From positions 62,001-126,000 of the forward strand of contig JARWMV010000236.1 in NCBI GenBank assembly GCA_030998015.1: 64,000 bases of DNA. Direction: 5' to 3'. The notes beneath the pieces are model-generated. The model was not told where the DNA came from. It saw only the letters and a program-made list of their open reading frames with translations, and did not search any database. The position numbers and the translations under genes were made by a program. Of this stretch, positions 20,246 through 35,492 are shown one piece after another. The DNA comes from Ceratorhiza oryzae-sativae. Its lineage: Eukaryota; Basidiomycota; Agaricomycetes; Cantharellales; Ceratobasidiaceae. The first letter of the stretch is position 1. Every line of letters begins with the position of its first letter.

Positions 20246-23200
20246 TCAAAATGTACGAGCAACGTGCTGGATTTGTTGTACAAAGTCTGTTACCACAGCC
20301 GCAAGCTGTCCCAGCATGGCATCTCGTTGCCAGTCGCCTCGGTGCTGCCAGACAGTATTGAGGCAGAGCGCACGCAGCTGCTCAAGCTGTTCGACGGTAA
20401 GGGGATCAGTTGAGTGAACCAGCTGATCTTGTAACGCATGAATTTTCGATTCGTCCAACTGGAAATCCGGAAGTGGGACGGGGGTTTCGACAGGGAGTTC
20501 AATGGGGACTTCAACCACCGGCGCTGCCTCCACAGAAACGTCCATGGCGTTCGGATCCAATTCTTTCTCGCAGACAGGCGTCACAGTCGAGTCAAGTCTA
20601 ACATCGGTTGGTATCGTTACCGTCAGCCCGGTGTTCAGTACCTCGAGACTACTAATTTTTGGACTGCCGCTCGCGGGGGACCCGTCTGGCTTCGGAGTCG
20701 TCCGAGCTCGCTTTGCGGCGCGGTCAGGATCTGGGTCGAGCATTGATTCTTCTGTAATGCCCCCTGCTGACAGGGGCTCTGCGCTTGCCCGGGCAACTTC
20801 GCTGCGCTGTCGCTTCAGCCGCCGCTCGATATCGACAGGGTCTTCTGGGACCTCAGGCTGCACTCCATTATGCCTGGTAGCTCGTCGTGTGCCATATGGA
20901 TGAGCAGGTGGCTCGTCACTGCTGCTGCCGGCCTTTTTCCCTTCACCATTGGCTTCCTTTGCCTTCTCCTTCTCTTTCGCTTTCGCTGCTTTTTCGGCCA
21001 TATGTGCTCGCTTCCGCTCTGCCCGCCGCTCTGTCTCCCTGCCCGCCATCCGCTCGCATTCTAGCCTGAACTGTGGCTCCCAAGACTGAAGCATGAGACG
21101 CGCGTTGTTCAACATGGATCGCGCTTTATAAGCACGATCCGGGTCTTGGTCAAAGTCGGTCTCGGCATTCTGTACGATCTTTGCAATATCACCCAAGAAT
21201 TCGTCCCCAGTCAAGTATCCGGTGTAGTAGAGTTTGTAATGCATCCTCTCTAGGGTCATGTCGTGGAATTTGATAGGTTGGGGTGCAGCATGGATAGGAG
21301 GAGGAGGAGCAGGCGAAACCTGAGTAGGTGGTAGGTCCGGGGGGGAGGCATGTTCAATCCCGTTGATACCGTTGGTTAGGGAGACGTCTCCAGCGCCTTC
21401 CTGCGCTACCGTTATTTCACGAGGTGATGAAGGACCAGGTCCTTCGACTGCACCCTGGCTGGGAAGCGCAAGAGCGGTCACTGGTTGCTCGGCTCCGGGT
21501 TCATTGACCACCACGGCTGCTGCATTATTCGAGGTCAAAGTCTGCTGCCAGCCGACAGGCATTCCGGTTTTGGGGTCAATCCCATATTCCTCCTGGGTAA
21601 TGATTGCTCATGAGGGCTCGCGATAGAATATGAGAAGCCAGATCCTTACCTCGACAGTCTTGCTGAACCTCTTGAACTTCTTTTTGAGCTCGCTCAAAAC
21701 TGGTGACAAGCGGAACGTCACCTGCTCCATGGTGCGTATATCCGCCTCCAGTTGAGCTGCGATCTCTGCCTTGCTTGGCTGGCGTGGGGGCAGAGGTGGC
21801 GCTACAGGCAGGATCTCAAGTACCCGTTTCCGTCGTTTGATCGCATCCGGAAACATATTCGGTGGCCTTCGTACAGTTTCCAAAAGCTCGGCAAAGAATG
21901 CCTGGCGCTGCTCCGGCGTAGGCGGTGTTAGTTGAATATAGTTGTCCCGGGCGAATCCGAACCAGCCGCGAACATCATTAGGGAGAGAGGCGATGTCACC
22001 CTCCACGATTGCCAATAGTAGAATGGGATCGGTCGATGGGATCGAATCCAGCATCGACTTCATCGTTAAGCGTGCCGTCTCAGGTAATGCCGCACACCAC
22101 CCTATTAAAGATGGAATATAGATGACGGCGGGTTTATGTCGCTTAGCCTCGACAAACAGCTGCACAATACCGGCCTCGACGGTCTGGAGACGGCAGTGCT
22201 CAGTTTTACCAGGTCACATGGAATTCGCGCCAGCAACGTACCCGAGTTGAATCTCCCATCAAGGTCGCCAGGTCCATGGTTTGAACATGATAGCCTTCCA
22301 AGAAGTGAAGAGCCGCTGAGCCAACGTAAGTGTGACCCATCCCAGGCGAACCGCACAACAAAACGCGAGGCCGATGCACGCGCAGCGTTTCCATGGCTAG
22401 TTCGACAGAGAACCAGTGTAAGCAGATGCCTTGAGCGAATCGTCGTCTTACCCTGAGAAATCATCTCGCGCTCCCAACCTCCATCCTCCTCACCCTCATA
22501 TTCCCACTCAGCCTCTTCCAAGATATTTCGCTTCTTGAATGATGGTAACAGCCTCTGCAGTATATCTGTTGTGGCGTCCAAAGCCGGACGGAGCAATGGT
22601 GCAAGTTGTGATGGCAGAGGGGCGGCCTGTGAGGAAGCCGAACGGGCCGAAGATGGAATCATATCTGTAAGCGCCGTGAGCGGATGCAGCTTCCAAGAGC
22701 AAAAGTTCCATACTCTTGACTGATACCATAAAATCGCGCGGCTGTACCTCGATGGTCTTGGGATCCACAACCAAACGCTCGTTGGCTTTGTATATCTGGG
22801 GGTATCTTCGTTGAACCGCATTCAACGCAGCTTCCGTGCAAAGTGCCTAAAATCAAAAAAAACAATCATGCAGGGTTATTTCGTAAGCAAGAAACGACAA
22901 CACGCGTACCCGCAAGTCCGCCCCTCCATATCCTTTTGTCACCTCCGCAAGTTTCTGCAGATGTGCTTGGCCAGAAGGACCACTCCATCCCGTCCACCCA
23001 GCGGTATTGATCTCCAGGATACGACGGCGGGCTTCAAGAGATGGTAGACCAAAGTAGAATTCTCGATCAAATCTATAAATATGGTTAATGCACCAGATCT
23101 TCTGGGGTGCAGAGCTCGCACTCACCTTCCAGGACGCCTGAGCGCAGGATCAACAGCATCGGGTCGATTCGTAGCACCAATTACTACAACCTGGCCACGA

Positions 23201-24718
23201 CCATCCATCCCATCCATTAATGCTAACAAGGTGGACACAATGCTCGCATGGATCTGGTCTTGTTTCGATGATCGGACAGGGGCGAGCCCGTCGATCTCGT
23301 CAAAGAAGATGATCGAAGGTTGGCAGGCTTTGGCTTCATCAAAGAGCAAGCGCAGCTGGCGTTCCGCCTCGCCGACCCATTTGGACAAGCAGTCGGCTCC
23401 TTTCCTCATGAAGAAGGCTAGAGTGGCGCGGGGACAACATGGATTCAACGAAAGACCAGGATTTGAGGACACGACGTACATATACTCTTGCCATCACTCC
23501 TTGAAGTTGCCGCAAGCGCACGAGCGACAAGCGTTTTTCCCGTGCCTGGGGGGCCATGGAAGAGCACACCACGGGGGGGAATGATGTTGAATTGTTGAAA
23601 GATCTCGGGATAGAGTAGAGGAAGTTGGATCATTTCCTTTAACGAGTTGATATCTAACCAATTCTTTAAGCCAGTACGTAGAGCGTGTTTGCAGAACCCA
23701 ACTCACGGTCATCCAGACCACCGACTTGATCAAAGGTGACATTTTGTTTTGTACCGAGAGGGTCCGTGTCGGCGAGAGCTAAGTTCAACTTAGCAAGCTT
23801 CGATCCCAAGTTATGAAACACACCCACCGGCGTCTGCGTTGACCTTGCCAAGGTTAGAAGGGGCACCAGAGGCGGCCAGGTCGTTCGCGACCAAGCCCGA
23901 GCCACCAGCGAAAAGTCCGCCTCCGCCTCCACTAGCGGCAGCGGCGCTCGCGAAAAGTTTATGGGGCGACGGGGGTGGATTATCCGAGTCCTGCACGAGA
24001 TTAGCCTATGACACTCTAAAGGCTGTCAAACTTACCGAGTCCATGCCAGGAGGTAGCGGCAAGCCAAGCACCCGACTGAGCTCTGCGCCCGAGGCGCCCC
24101 ACCGGGGCATGTTGGGTTTGCGAGCTGGTGGCCGACGGGCAGGGGCCTTTCCTTTCGGCTTGATTCCTTGGCTTCGGACGTCGTCGGCGACATCCAGGAG
24201 CTGTGGGATGGTATAGTTAACCTGACGACGAGCGCGGAGGCTGTAGCCACGAGGCTTCGAGTCGCCCTCCTCTTCTTCTCCGTCGTCGTCATCCTCCTCC
24301 AACTCTCCTTCGGCGTCCATGTCTAGATCCATATCGTCGTCGTCGTGGGTGTCCGCTTGGCCGTCATCTGAGTAATCGCCATCCTCATCGTGCAAGGCGG
24401 TTCGAGCCGAGTTACGGTCTGGCGAGGGCGCGGAGGGTGGATCTCGTCGCGAATGCTTGGCTGAGGTGGACGTGGGGGGCGACGTTTGGGTGGCGGGGGA
24501 GGACGTGGGCGGAGGCGACGACGACCATAATCCTCCTCTGCATGCTCCTCCTCTATATCATCGTCTTCAGCAATAAAGTCATTTGCGGCGTGGGTGCGGC
24601 GACGTGCAGAGGTGCGGAGAGGATGGGGGTCGTCTGACTGGTCCGAACTCGGTTCTCTGTACGATGTGATCTTGACATGGCGGCCGGAGCGGGTGACCTT
24701 TGAGGGAAAGTGAGGTTC

Positions 24719-24750
<32 letters not shown>

Positions 24751-24985
24751 GGGCAAGGGCGGGCTTTGTCTCGGGTGTGCGGGTCGCTCGGGTGGACCGG
24801 CGGGTCGCGGGGGGCGACGCCGAGTTCGGGGGGCCAAAGTCGGAGCCGGATGTGCGGCGGGTGCTGCCGCTGCGTGTGATGCGTCGCTCGCTGTCGCCGA
24901 GGATGGCCATGTCTGCGTTGGGCACGCGCACGGTGAGCCGTAGTCTTGGTGGGCGCGTCCCACTGTCGTTGTCCAGGTCGCTCAT
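20246..24985 (-). CDS. YTA7: YTA7/ATAD2-type AAA ATPase with bromodomain-like region
   Basis: Chromatin-bound AAA ATPase; known homologues (yeast Yta7, human ATAD2) evict or unfold histones H3-H4. I fit twelve exons: 24985-about 24526, about 24460-24036, 23990-23828, 23778-23707, 23653-23486, 23417-23126, 23072-22910, 22846-22714, 22674-22452, 22396-22242, 22193-21650 and 21592-20246. The N-terminus is acidic and basic by turns, with a nine-Asp run. AAA1 has Walker A GPPGTGKT, Walker [13 protein letters not shown] and [20 protein letters not shown]2 is degenerate: its P-loop reads GSPGMGHT with His for Lys. A bromodomain-like stretch ([24 protein letters not shown]) follows. The first intron is uncertain (weak donor GTCGTC); a one-base error there would explain the frame change as well. 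The start shares a short divergent promoter with the next gene. Confidence 0.88.
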
Positions 24986-25004
24986 TGTGACGCTGACACA
25001 TCCT

Positions 25005-25020
25005 CACGTGAGCGCACGTG
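25005..25020. promoter_or_regulatory. Two CACGTG boxes between divergent genes
   Basis: CACGTG at 25005-25010 and 25015-25020 are spaced 10 bp apart, in TCACGTGAGCGCACGTGA. They lie in the 65 bp between the ATG of YTA7 (24985, minus) and the ATG at 25051 (plus). CACGTG is the core site of fungal bHLH factors such as Cbf1; binding here is inferred. Confidence 0.6.
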
Positions 25021-25050
25021 ACTGCGCCTTTCGATCTCCCACTCCGTTGC

Positions 25051-27343
25051 ATGCTCGCCCGCACTGCGCTGGCCGCTGCCCGCGCCATCCGCATTGCGCT
25101 CGGCGCTGGTGACGCTACCCACGCACGCAGCGTGCTCAACACATACACCGGCCCGTCGCGCCTTCCCCTTACCGCGCTCGTCCATGGCGTGGTGCGGAGC
25201 AAGCGGCCACTGATTGCCGCCATCGCCGTCGAAACCCACATTGAACATGCGCGGACACTCCGCACGTCGACCCTGCAGGCCTACATATCGTCTCTCGCCG
25301 CCACCCAGGCCCAGTTCTTCAACCAAAACATCAGCACAAATGCGCCGGTGTCGGCCGCGCTGACGATCCTAGCGGCCGCGCGCCGTTCTCAGAGGCAGCA
25401 GCGCACGTCCCACATGTACGACGCCGCCATCCGTGCCTGCCTGCTCCAGGGGGAGATCTTGACGGGCTCTCTGCTGTTCGTGCTCCTGGTGCGTGACTGG
25501 CAGAAGCGGCAGAGTCCCCCTACGGAGCCCCCGCCCGAGCCCCCTCCACCGGCTCCCCGACCAGCCCTCAATCGCCCACTCCAGCTGTGGAAGCGCTCAT
25601 TTCCGAATCACTATACATCACCCATTCCTTCCTCTGCTCCCCCTCCACCGTTCCCGTGCCCCCATTTGCTAGAAGCCATCATTGCGTCGCTCGACCTTCG
25701 TCCCAAAACAAACGCCCAAACCACAGATTCTTTGCCTCCAGGCCGCCCTCCGGACCCAATTTTGGCCTTGGCCCACTTTGCTCGCTTGTTTGCGGAGGGT
25801 TTGCTTCCATTCGGTCGGGTCGCTGCGCTGCTTAATGCCATGGCTGCCGTTCCTGCATGCCCTGAGCAAGAATACTTTCGAAACATCCTTCGGTTTACCA
25901 TGGACAACCCCCCATCCATAGACACCCGCGCATACAATTCTCTCATTAACTATGCGCTCACCATACTCAAAAAGCCTAAACGAGCACAAAGACTTCTAGA
26001 TCATATGACTCTCACCAGGCAGCCCCCACTGCACGTGACGGACACTACTCGGGCCATCCTCTTCCGTGGAGAAGCTAAACTACGCAAACCAGGCCTCGCG
26101 GCACGCATCCTCGCACATATAGATTCTTACGGGCGCGATACACGTTTGCCCACAAACTCTAATAACCCGGCTCCAACTTTCACCCTGGCTTCGTTGAAAC
26201 AGCTTCCGGTTCCCAAAGACCCGCATCTGTTGGCCGCATACATTCACAACCTCACGTCCATTGGGCATCCTAGTCAAATACTCTCGCTCATCTTCAAAAT
26301 CTTGCCCGAGTTAGACCTTCCTCCTCCACCTTCTCGCGCCTCGTTCAAACTCGCTACTCACGTGCCATCCAGCTCGGACCTAGCGTGCTCACGACCATTC
26401 TCAACGCCACCTGCAAATCTGGCAAAACAGGTCTAGCAGAGCGTGTTTGGCGGCTTGGGTGCGCTGCCCAGTCCCAAGCCCCATCCTTTACTCTCCCGCT
26501 TGCATTCCATACCATCTTGTTGCAACTCTACTCTCGAGAAGCTCGCAAAGGCCTCGTGGTTATCTCCACAGATCGAACTTACGCAACCCGATCAATACCG
26601 ATGTCTCGGTCATTCGCGACGCTCCCCCCTCGGCGACAGCCTACGGGTGGGGTTTTGCCACGCCACTCCCAGATCTGCCAGAAATATCACCCAAAACGGT
26701 CGGCCGAGCCGGCTCGCGTGTCCGCCGCTGGCTCCTCGCACGGCACTCGGCAGCTGAAATCTACATGCATCACATCCGCCCATATCTTCCGCTTTCCTCC
26801 AACCCCCGCCCGATGCACAAATTGACCCCCGACCCACGTCTCTGGAATGCCATATTTGATACATTCGGGCGACGCGTGGATATGTTTGTGCGTACGGACG
26901 TCACGTCTCGCAATCGCTATCGTACTACCCGAATCAACCTCCGGGGGCCGAAAGAGATAGACGCGTTTATGCGTGTCTTATTGCAGGACATGTGCGAATG
27001 CGACATGCTAGAATTTATCCCTGCTGGCTGGAGGCATCTTGTAGCACCCGAATGGCGCGCGGCACTCCCACCCTTGCCACCGAGTAATCCCAGTTACAAA
27101 CATAGGTCCCAGCGGAGGAGGGAATGGAAAAGAAGGCAAAGCAGGGAGAAACAGGGGTTGGCTGTGCTCGGTCGTTGGCGAGTCCGAGAGACACGACATA
27201 GGTGGATTTTTGGAAACCGTCATATTCGCGCTTTAGCCTGGTCCAGGAAATCGGTTCATGCCAATTGGCGGCTTGTGTCTAGGACGGCTCGCAGGATCAA
27301 AATCAGAACACGCACTGAGGCAAATATCCTCGAGCAACTCTGA
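25051..27343 (+). CDS. PPR-like, probably mitochondrial protein (frame breaks)
   Basis: The first ATG gives MLARTALAAARAIRIALGAG, an Arg/Ala-rich, acid-free N-terminus typical of mitochondrial targeting. Helical repeat-like stretches follow (YDAAIRACLLQGEILTGSLL, YNSLINYALTILKKPKRAQR, LTTILNATCKSGKTGLAERV), compatible with pentatricopeptide-type RNA-binding repeats. The C-terminal third is very basic (RRREWKRRQSREKQG) and ends at 27343. The reading frame changes near 26310-26345 and again near 26550-26580 with no canonical intron that I can place, so either short introns or base errors are present. The PPR assignment is by pattern only. The promoter is shared with YTA7. Confidence 0.6.
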
Positions 27344-29744
27344 GTTTCGTGTACGTTTATTTTTCATCAGCTACTTCAATTGACCCTCATTCGCCTATAA
27401 CTAATGTCGCCTTCTAGTCACACCCTGTATAAAGGAAGCTCACTCTGATCATCGTTGATACACAACTACTCCCCATTCGCCAATTATACATATGTAGAAG
27501 CATGATGTAGAAAGATCCAACTGGTTCCTCGGCTCCGCCTTCAACCCCGGTTCACACTGATATCCGGATACAGCGATCGGTGTGGTGTAGGTAGTTAGTC
27601 TAACTTGGCCTTTTGATATGGATTCAGAGTTAATTTGGATCACGTCTTCAAGCTTAATCCTTTTTCAAGTCAGCTTACACCCAGTCCCCTTTATGCGGAA
27701 TCATTCACATTTAAGAGGAAGCACTGTAACGAGAACCGTCGAGCAATATGTCTTTTATGAAACAAGTAAGATAACTGCATATCGGCTGAGCCTTTGAATA
27801 AGGTGTAGTTGGATCATATTCGTAGCAACGTTGAGTCCCACGCGCAACCTTCGAGTTTTTTCACGCATACGATCAAAAGCCAGGTGACCCCGTACGCGCG
27901 TCGGTGCCATTCCTGCTACCGACCCACCCCCGCCCGCTCGCGCTTGCCCATACCGCAGGTGACGACGAATGTGGGAACGAAGCAAGCGATTGATGCCTAG
28001 GATTTAATACCCCCTCCTTCCAACTTGTTTGTCGAGAGCTTCAAATTGCCATTTGCCTCCAATCTCCCCCCCCCCTCCTTAAATGAAAATTCGCCTGCGA
28101 CATTTCACGGACCTTCCTTGGCTCTTGAATCAATTCATAGACTTGATTGTCGTCGCTAGTGTATGGATCTGGTCCATCTTAGCAAAAACCAAATATCTTA
28201 GTGTACTCCGCGCTACCCTTGACCCATTCGATGCTAGTCCCGCGGGAATTTTCTCTAACTATACGTGTAATGGTGCAGCGAATAATCAATCGCATGGTTA
28301 GCTCTTCACGCCCCAGACATCCAATTTTTTTTGGACAAGTTAAAAAAAATGCACAGTATGTCCACTTTGACCATTCGTGATGATATTTCAGCTGCTAGAT
28401 ATTTAAGAGATGCAGTACTGCGTGAAAACAAGTGTATTCTATATCATTATGACCTCGATATAAGCATATTGAAAATGCGCATTTTGTCCAATTTTTTAGT
28501 GATTGGGATAGAATATTCACAAAATCAAGCTGGACAGACTGCAGTAAATGGTCAAAACATCCTTGTTGTGCATCCAACAAATTTGGAAGTTCCCAGCATA
28601 CAGAGTATAGGTATCTAACTTTTTGTGCGAGTGGTGAGTTGCGCTCCTGGTAGTGTCACTCGCTCTGAAGTCGTGTCTCCGACGGTTGCCGGATGATACA
28701 TTTAAGTCATCTATAACTCTTTTGTGGACACGAACCCGTAGACGCTGTTTTAATTCCCAGTCCGCGCGCGTAACGTCAGAGAGCCAAACCCGACTATGTC
28801 AAGTCGACTGATCAATGAGTACCTTCACACACCAAGAAACCGACCCGATTTCAGTATATCGCAGCAATCTCTTAAACCTAGCCTTCAGTGTCCCTTACTT
28901 TTCTGCAATTAAGCTAGTGTAGGCAGCGTGATAGGATTAATATATTTTCTCATTTTCATATTGACCATGTAGTGAGCAAAGCTCAAGAGATATGACAGCT
29001 CGGATTCTCCCAAAAACCAGGAAGGCGGCCACATGATACCCCCCCGTTTCAACACTGGGTGACGACAACATATCCGTCCGAATTCGGTGTGCAACTGGCA
29101 GGCAGGCTCAGGCTGCCATACTATCAACACTAGACTACTTTAATATGCACACACACGCCTCTTAAGAATCTAACCTTAGCCGAGGCTGTCATAAAGCCAT
29201 TGACACAATTATACTAAACCAACACAAAAAAATAGCGCAAGATGTTGTTAAATGTTACATGTTGTATATACATGGTATTCAACACCATTTAGTGGGGATT
29301 TCTTATGTGTATAGGGTACAACAAGTGGGGGGGGGAGCAGAGTAGCCCTGTGCTTGCTCATTACATTCCGTTAGATTTGAACGGCCATATGAGGATTGTA
29401 TCGAAGCCAGAGCTCCTGATTGGTTCTGAGGCTCGTGCAGTCATTTAGCATTCATTTCTAGCAGGTTAAGCTGTGCGACTAGGATCCAACTCGGAACAGC
29501 CAAATTTCCGAGCCGGATGTTGGCTCCGGTCCCTCTGAAAGTGTGATTTTTCGTTGCACACACAATATCTATCGGGATATGTTGAGCGGCCGGTTTCCCG
29601 GTCGTGGCTGTCTTCTGGGCCGGTGGCGGTACTACAAGGCACATGACTGATCGGGGTGCACATACCGGCGTCATCATCCCCACTGATCGGACTCCAATAC
29701 TTCAAGACTCCGATCAGTGACGTCTCTTTCAACCAACCTCCAAC
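27344..29744. other. 2.4-kb gene-free stretch
   Basis: Only short, unrelated open frames occur, with AT-rich runs and homopolymers (for example a C-run at 28067 and a G-run near 29325). No protein, tRNA or repeat family that I recognise is present. CpG is normal, so it is unlike the repeat island. Confidence 0.55.
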
Positions 29745-30770
29745 ATGGGCAAGCGCAAAGTCACCTCCGCTCTCGAGACAAATGATAAAGTTAAGAAGCG
29801 CAAAGTAACTGGGCCACATACTCCTGAAGAGCTTAGGACACCTCCAACCTTCGAACAATTCAAACCTACTACCGAGTTTGCCCAGCGATATAAAATTGAA
29901 CTGCCGGGTGCGGATGTCTACTACAAAGAAGACGTACGAGAGCTTTTCGAAACCATTGACAGGCCCTTTTGCTCATCGTGCACTGCTGGCACAGTTTATT
30001 TTGCCCGAAATGGCGAGCAACTGGTACGAAGAACTAAATAAACTGAACACATGTAAAAACAGTTTCCCTTCGAACGTTCCCCAGGTTTAACATTAAAATT
30101 CGTTCGATTTAGGGTATCGTCCTATACTTAAGGTATACGGAAGAGATGTTATTCAGAGCCGTACAATAGCAGGTAATTACTCGACCCTGCTCCTTGACGC
30201 GCCTGACGGTCAAACGCCCGCCCTAGCATATGCTATGTCCCCTTCTTTGACGGTCAAGTATTCAGGCCATCCAGTGCAACTTCATACCGAATACCCTCCA
30301 ACATTACGCACGATACAGGATATGGTCGAGGCAGAACTGGGCGTGACATTCAATCATGTCATGCTCAACCGCTACGAGAACGGCGACATCTATATCGGCA
30401 AGCATAGCGATAATAAAGAGAATAAAGCAAGTCGGATATCAGATGCTCACGGCGTTTCTCTAACGAATGGATTCAGGTTATCGCTAGCGTCAGCCTGGGG
30501 GCGGTTCGAACCTTCATCATGACCCCGAAGTCATGGCTCGCAACAGGAGTAGTGGGGCTTCAAAGGGAATCACGAAACGCTGGGACATGGCTAACGGGAG
30601 TCTCTTTGTAATGCAAGGAGACACGCAGGCGAACTGGAAGGTGTGTTATTTCATGTTAGCTAAGATACGTTGAAACTCACATCCCCTCGGCCGCAGCATG
30701 AAATTCCCAAACACCGAACATTACTGAGGGCCGCATTTCCCTAACATTTCGACAACTTGTATATGACTAG
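29745..30770 (+). pseudogene. AlkB-type Fe(II)/2-oxoglutarate dioxygenase, frame-broken
   Basis: AlkB proteins oxidatively remove alkyl groups from nucleic acid bases. Start MGKRKVTSALETN at 29745. Recognisable parts: SNWYEELNKLNT, RPILKVYGRDVIQSRTIA, LGVTFNHVMLNRYENGDIYI, metal-binding HSD in GKHSDNKEN, IASVSLGAVRTFIMTPK, ANGSLFVMQGDTQANWK, distal His HEIPK, and the typical C-terminus GRISLTFRQLVYD ending at 30770. Introns fit at LNT/YRP and at NWK/HEIPK, and a GC-AG intron (30427-about 30476) joins NKENK to VIASVSL. Frame changes remain near 29950-29985, after MTPK (about 30530) and at the A-run after HEIPK (about 30709). It is either a recent pseudogene or carries sequence errors. ALKBH2/3-like by layout. 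Confidence 0.75.
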
Positions 30771-30958
30771 CCATATATAGTTTTCTCCGGACTCCAATAT
30801 TAAACGTATCTATTCAACTTATGTCATCGTGGTTTCACCAAGAACTCTGGGTGAAGAGATTCGATCACACAAACATCCCGCCCTCTCAAGGATTAAATAA
30901 TCTGTTTAAGCGCCTTCTTGTGAAATTACTTTTCTGCTTTCCGCCATCACCTCAAAAT

Positions 30959-32627
<1,669 letters not shown>

Positions 32628-32812
32628 CTTATTTTGTAACATGTCTCGATGATCCCGCTATTTCGCTGGCCAATTCTTTGAGGCTGACACACAAAGTTCA
32701 TGATGCGCTGTTGGCAAAGCGCTATTGAGTATCTGCATTATATCATCCTTATCGCTACAACCAAGTCACTATGAATACTTTTTGCTGCTAAAGCAAATCG
32801 GTATCATAGCTT

Positions 32813-34677
<1,865 letters not shown>

Positions 34678-35492
34678 CGTTGCTAGTTGTTGCAGAGAGG
34701 AGAAGACCCGAAACCAGGTGACTAGATTTTATACTCGGTCGCGCAAGGGGCTAGGCTCGCACCGTCCAGTTCGGCAGCCTCGTCTATCAAAAATTAACTT
34801 GATCGGTGAGAGAAGCCTACAAGCGCTGCTTATGCGATCATCGGCGCTTGATCGCTCAGCTTGCCGGGCCCAAACTGTCGAGAAGCTGTAAAAGCGTTCA
34901 GTAGAGTTGAGCGAAGAATGTGCTCCCCATTCAATTTCCATCGGAGAGACAGACCCAGATTAAGAGGAAGCAACGCCCAACGTCGAAAAGTAATGTAATA
35001 CTGGTCAGCCGTGCATTGAGCCAAGAATACACTAGAGGAAACGAGAACCCTGCTGAATATTGACGAGAAGGATTGATACGATTATGTCAATTTTTTCTTG
35101 AGAATCTATGAAAGTTGGGTTTATTCAGGCCCAAGACGACAATAACGAGCTGGTAGGCAACCCGGGACATGAACACCTTGTTCTGACATGATACGAATGA
35201 GTGAAAGTGATGGATTGTAAAGGGCCCAACCATCTCGCGCCGTTCACCCTCACAAACCAACAAACACAGCACTCACGGACCAGGTGTATTGAAGGGCTGG
35301 TGAGGTGGAAAGGGAAACGGGGTAGCGAGGGAATGAAGCTCGAAGCTGAAAAGCACGGATTATCACATGTCTGAGGATAGCTTTCTCTGCGTGAATTTAG
35401 TAGGATTTTCAGGCACGCCAAAACTATGTAGGTAAAACGGAAGTGTATTGAACCGAATCGTGGATACAGCAAGTGATGCCTGGAGGAGCATT
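34678..35492. other. Intergenic, IMPDH 5' flank and GH7 copy-1 3' flank
   Basis: No coding sequence recognised. The last 51 bp (from about 35442) are the outer end of the GH7 inverted-repeat arm. Confidence 0.5.

Noticed and set aside
24720..24750. Trinucleotide (CGT)n run as a possible unstable microsatellite
   Set aside because: It encodes the poly-Asp stretch of the YTA7 N-terminus, common in this family; length variation cannot be judged from one sequence.
24579..25265. 228-codon minus-strand open frame across the YTA7/PPR start region
   Set aside because: Arg/Pro/His-rich shadow of the YTA7 N-terminus; it would cross the divergent promoter and matches nothing.
26310..26372. Intron with donor GTTAGA and acceptor CCATCCAG in the PPR-like gene
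   Set aside because: It leaves the reading frame unchanged and so does not explain the frame change seen there.
30481..30530. tRNA B-box-like GGTTCGAAC (also near 47035, 50927 and 52295)
   Set aside because: No A box or cloverleaf fits at any site; the matches fall in protein-coding exons or promoters.
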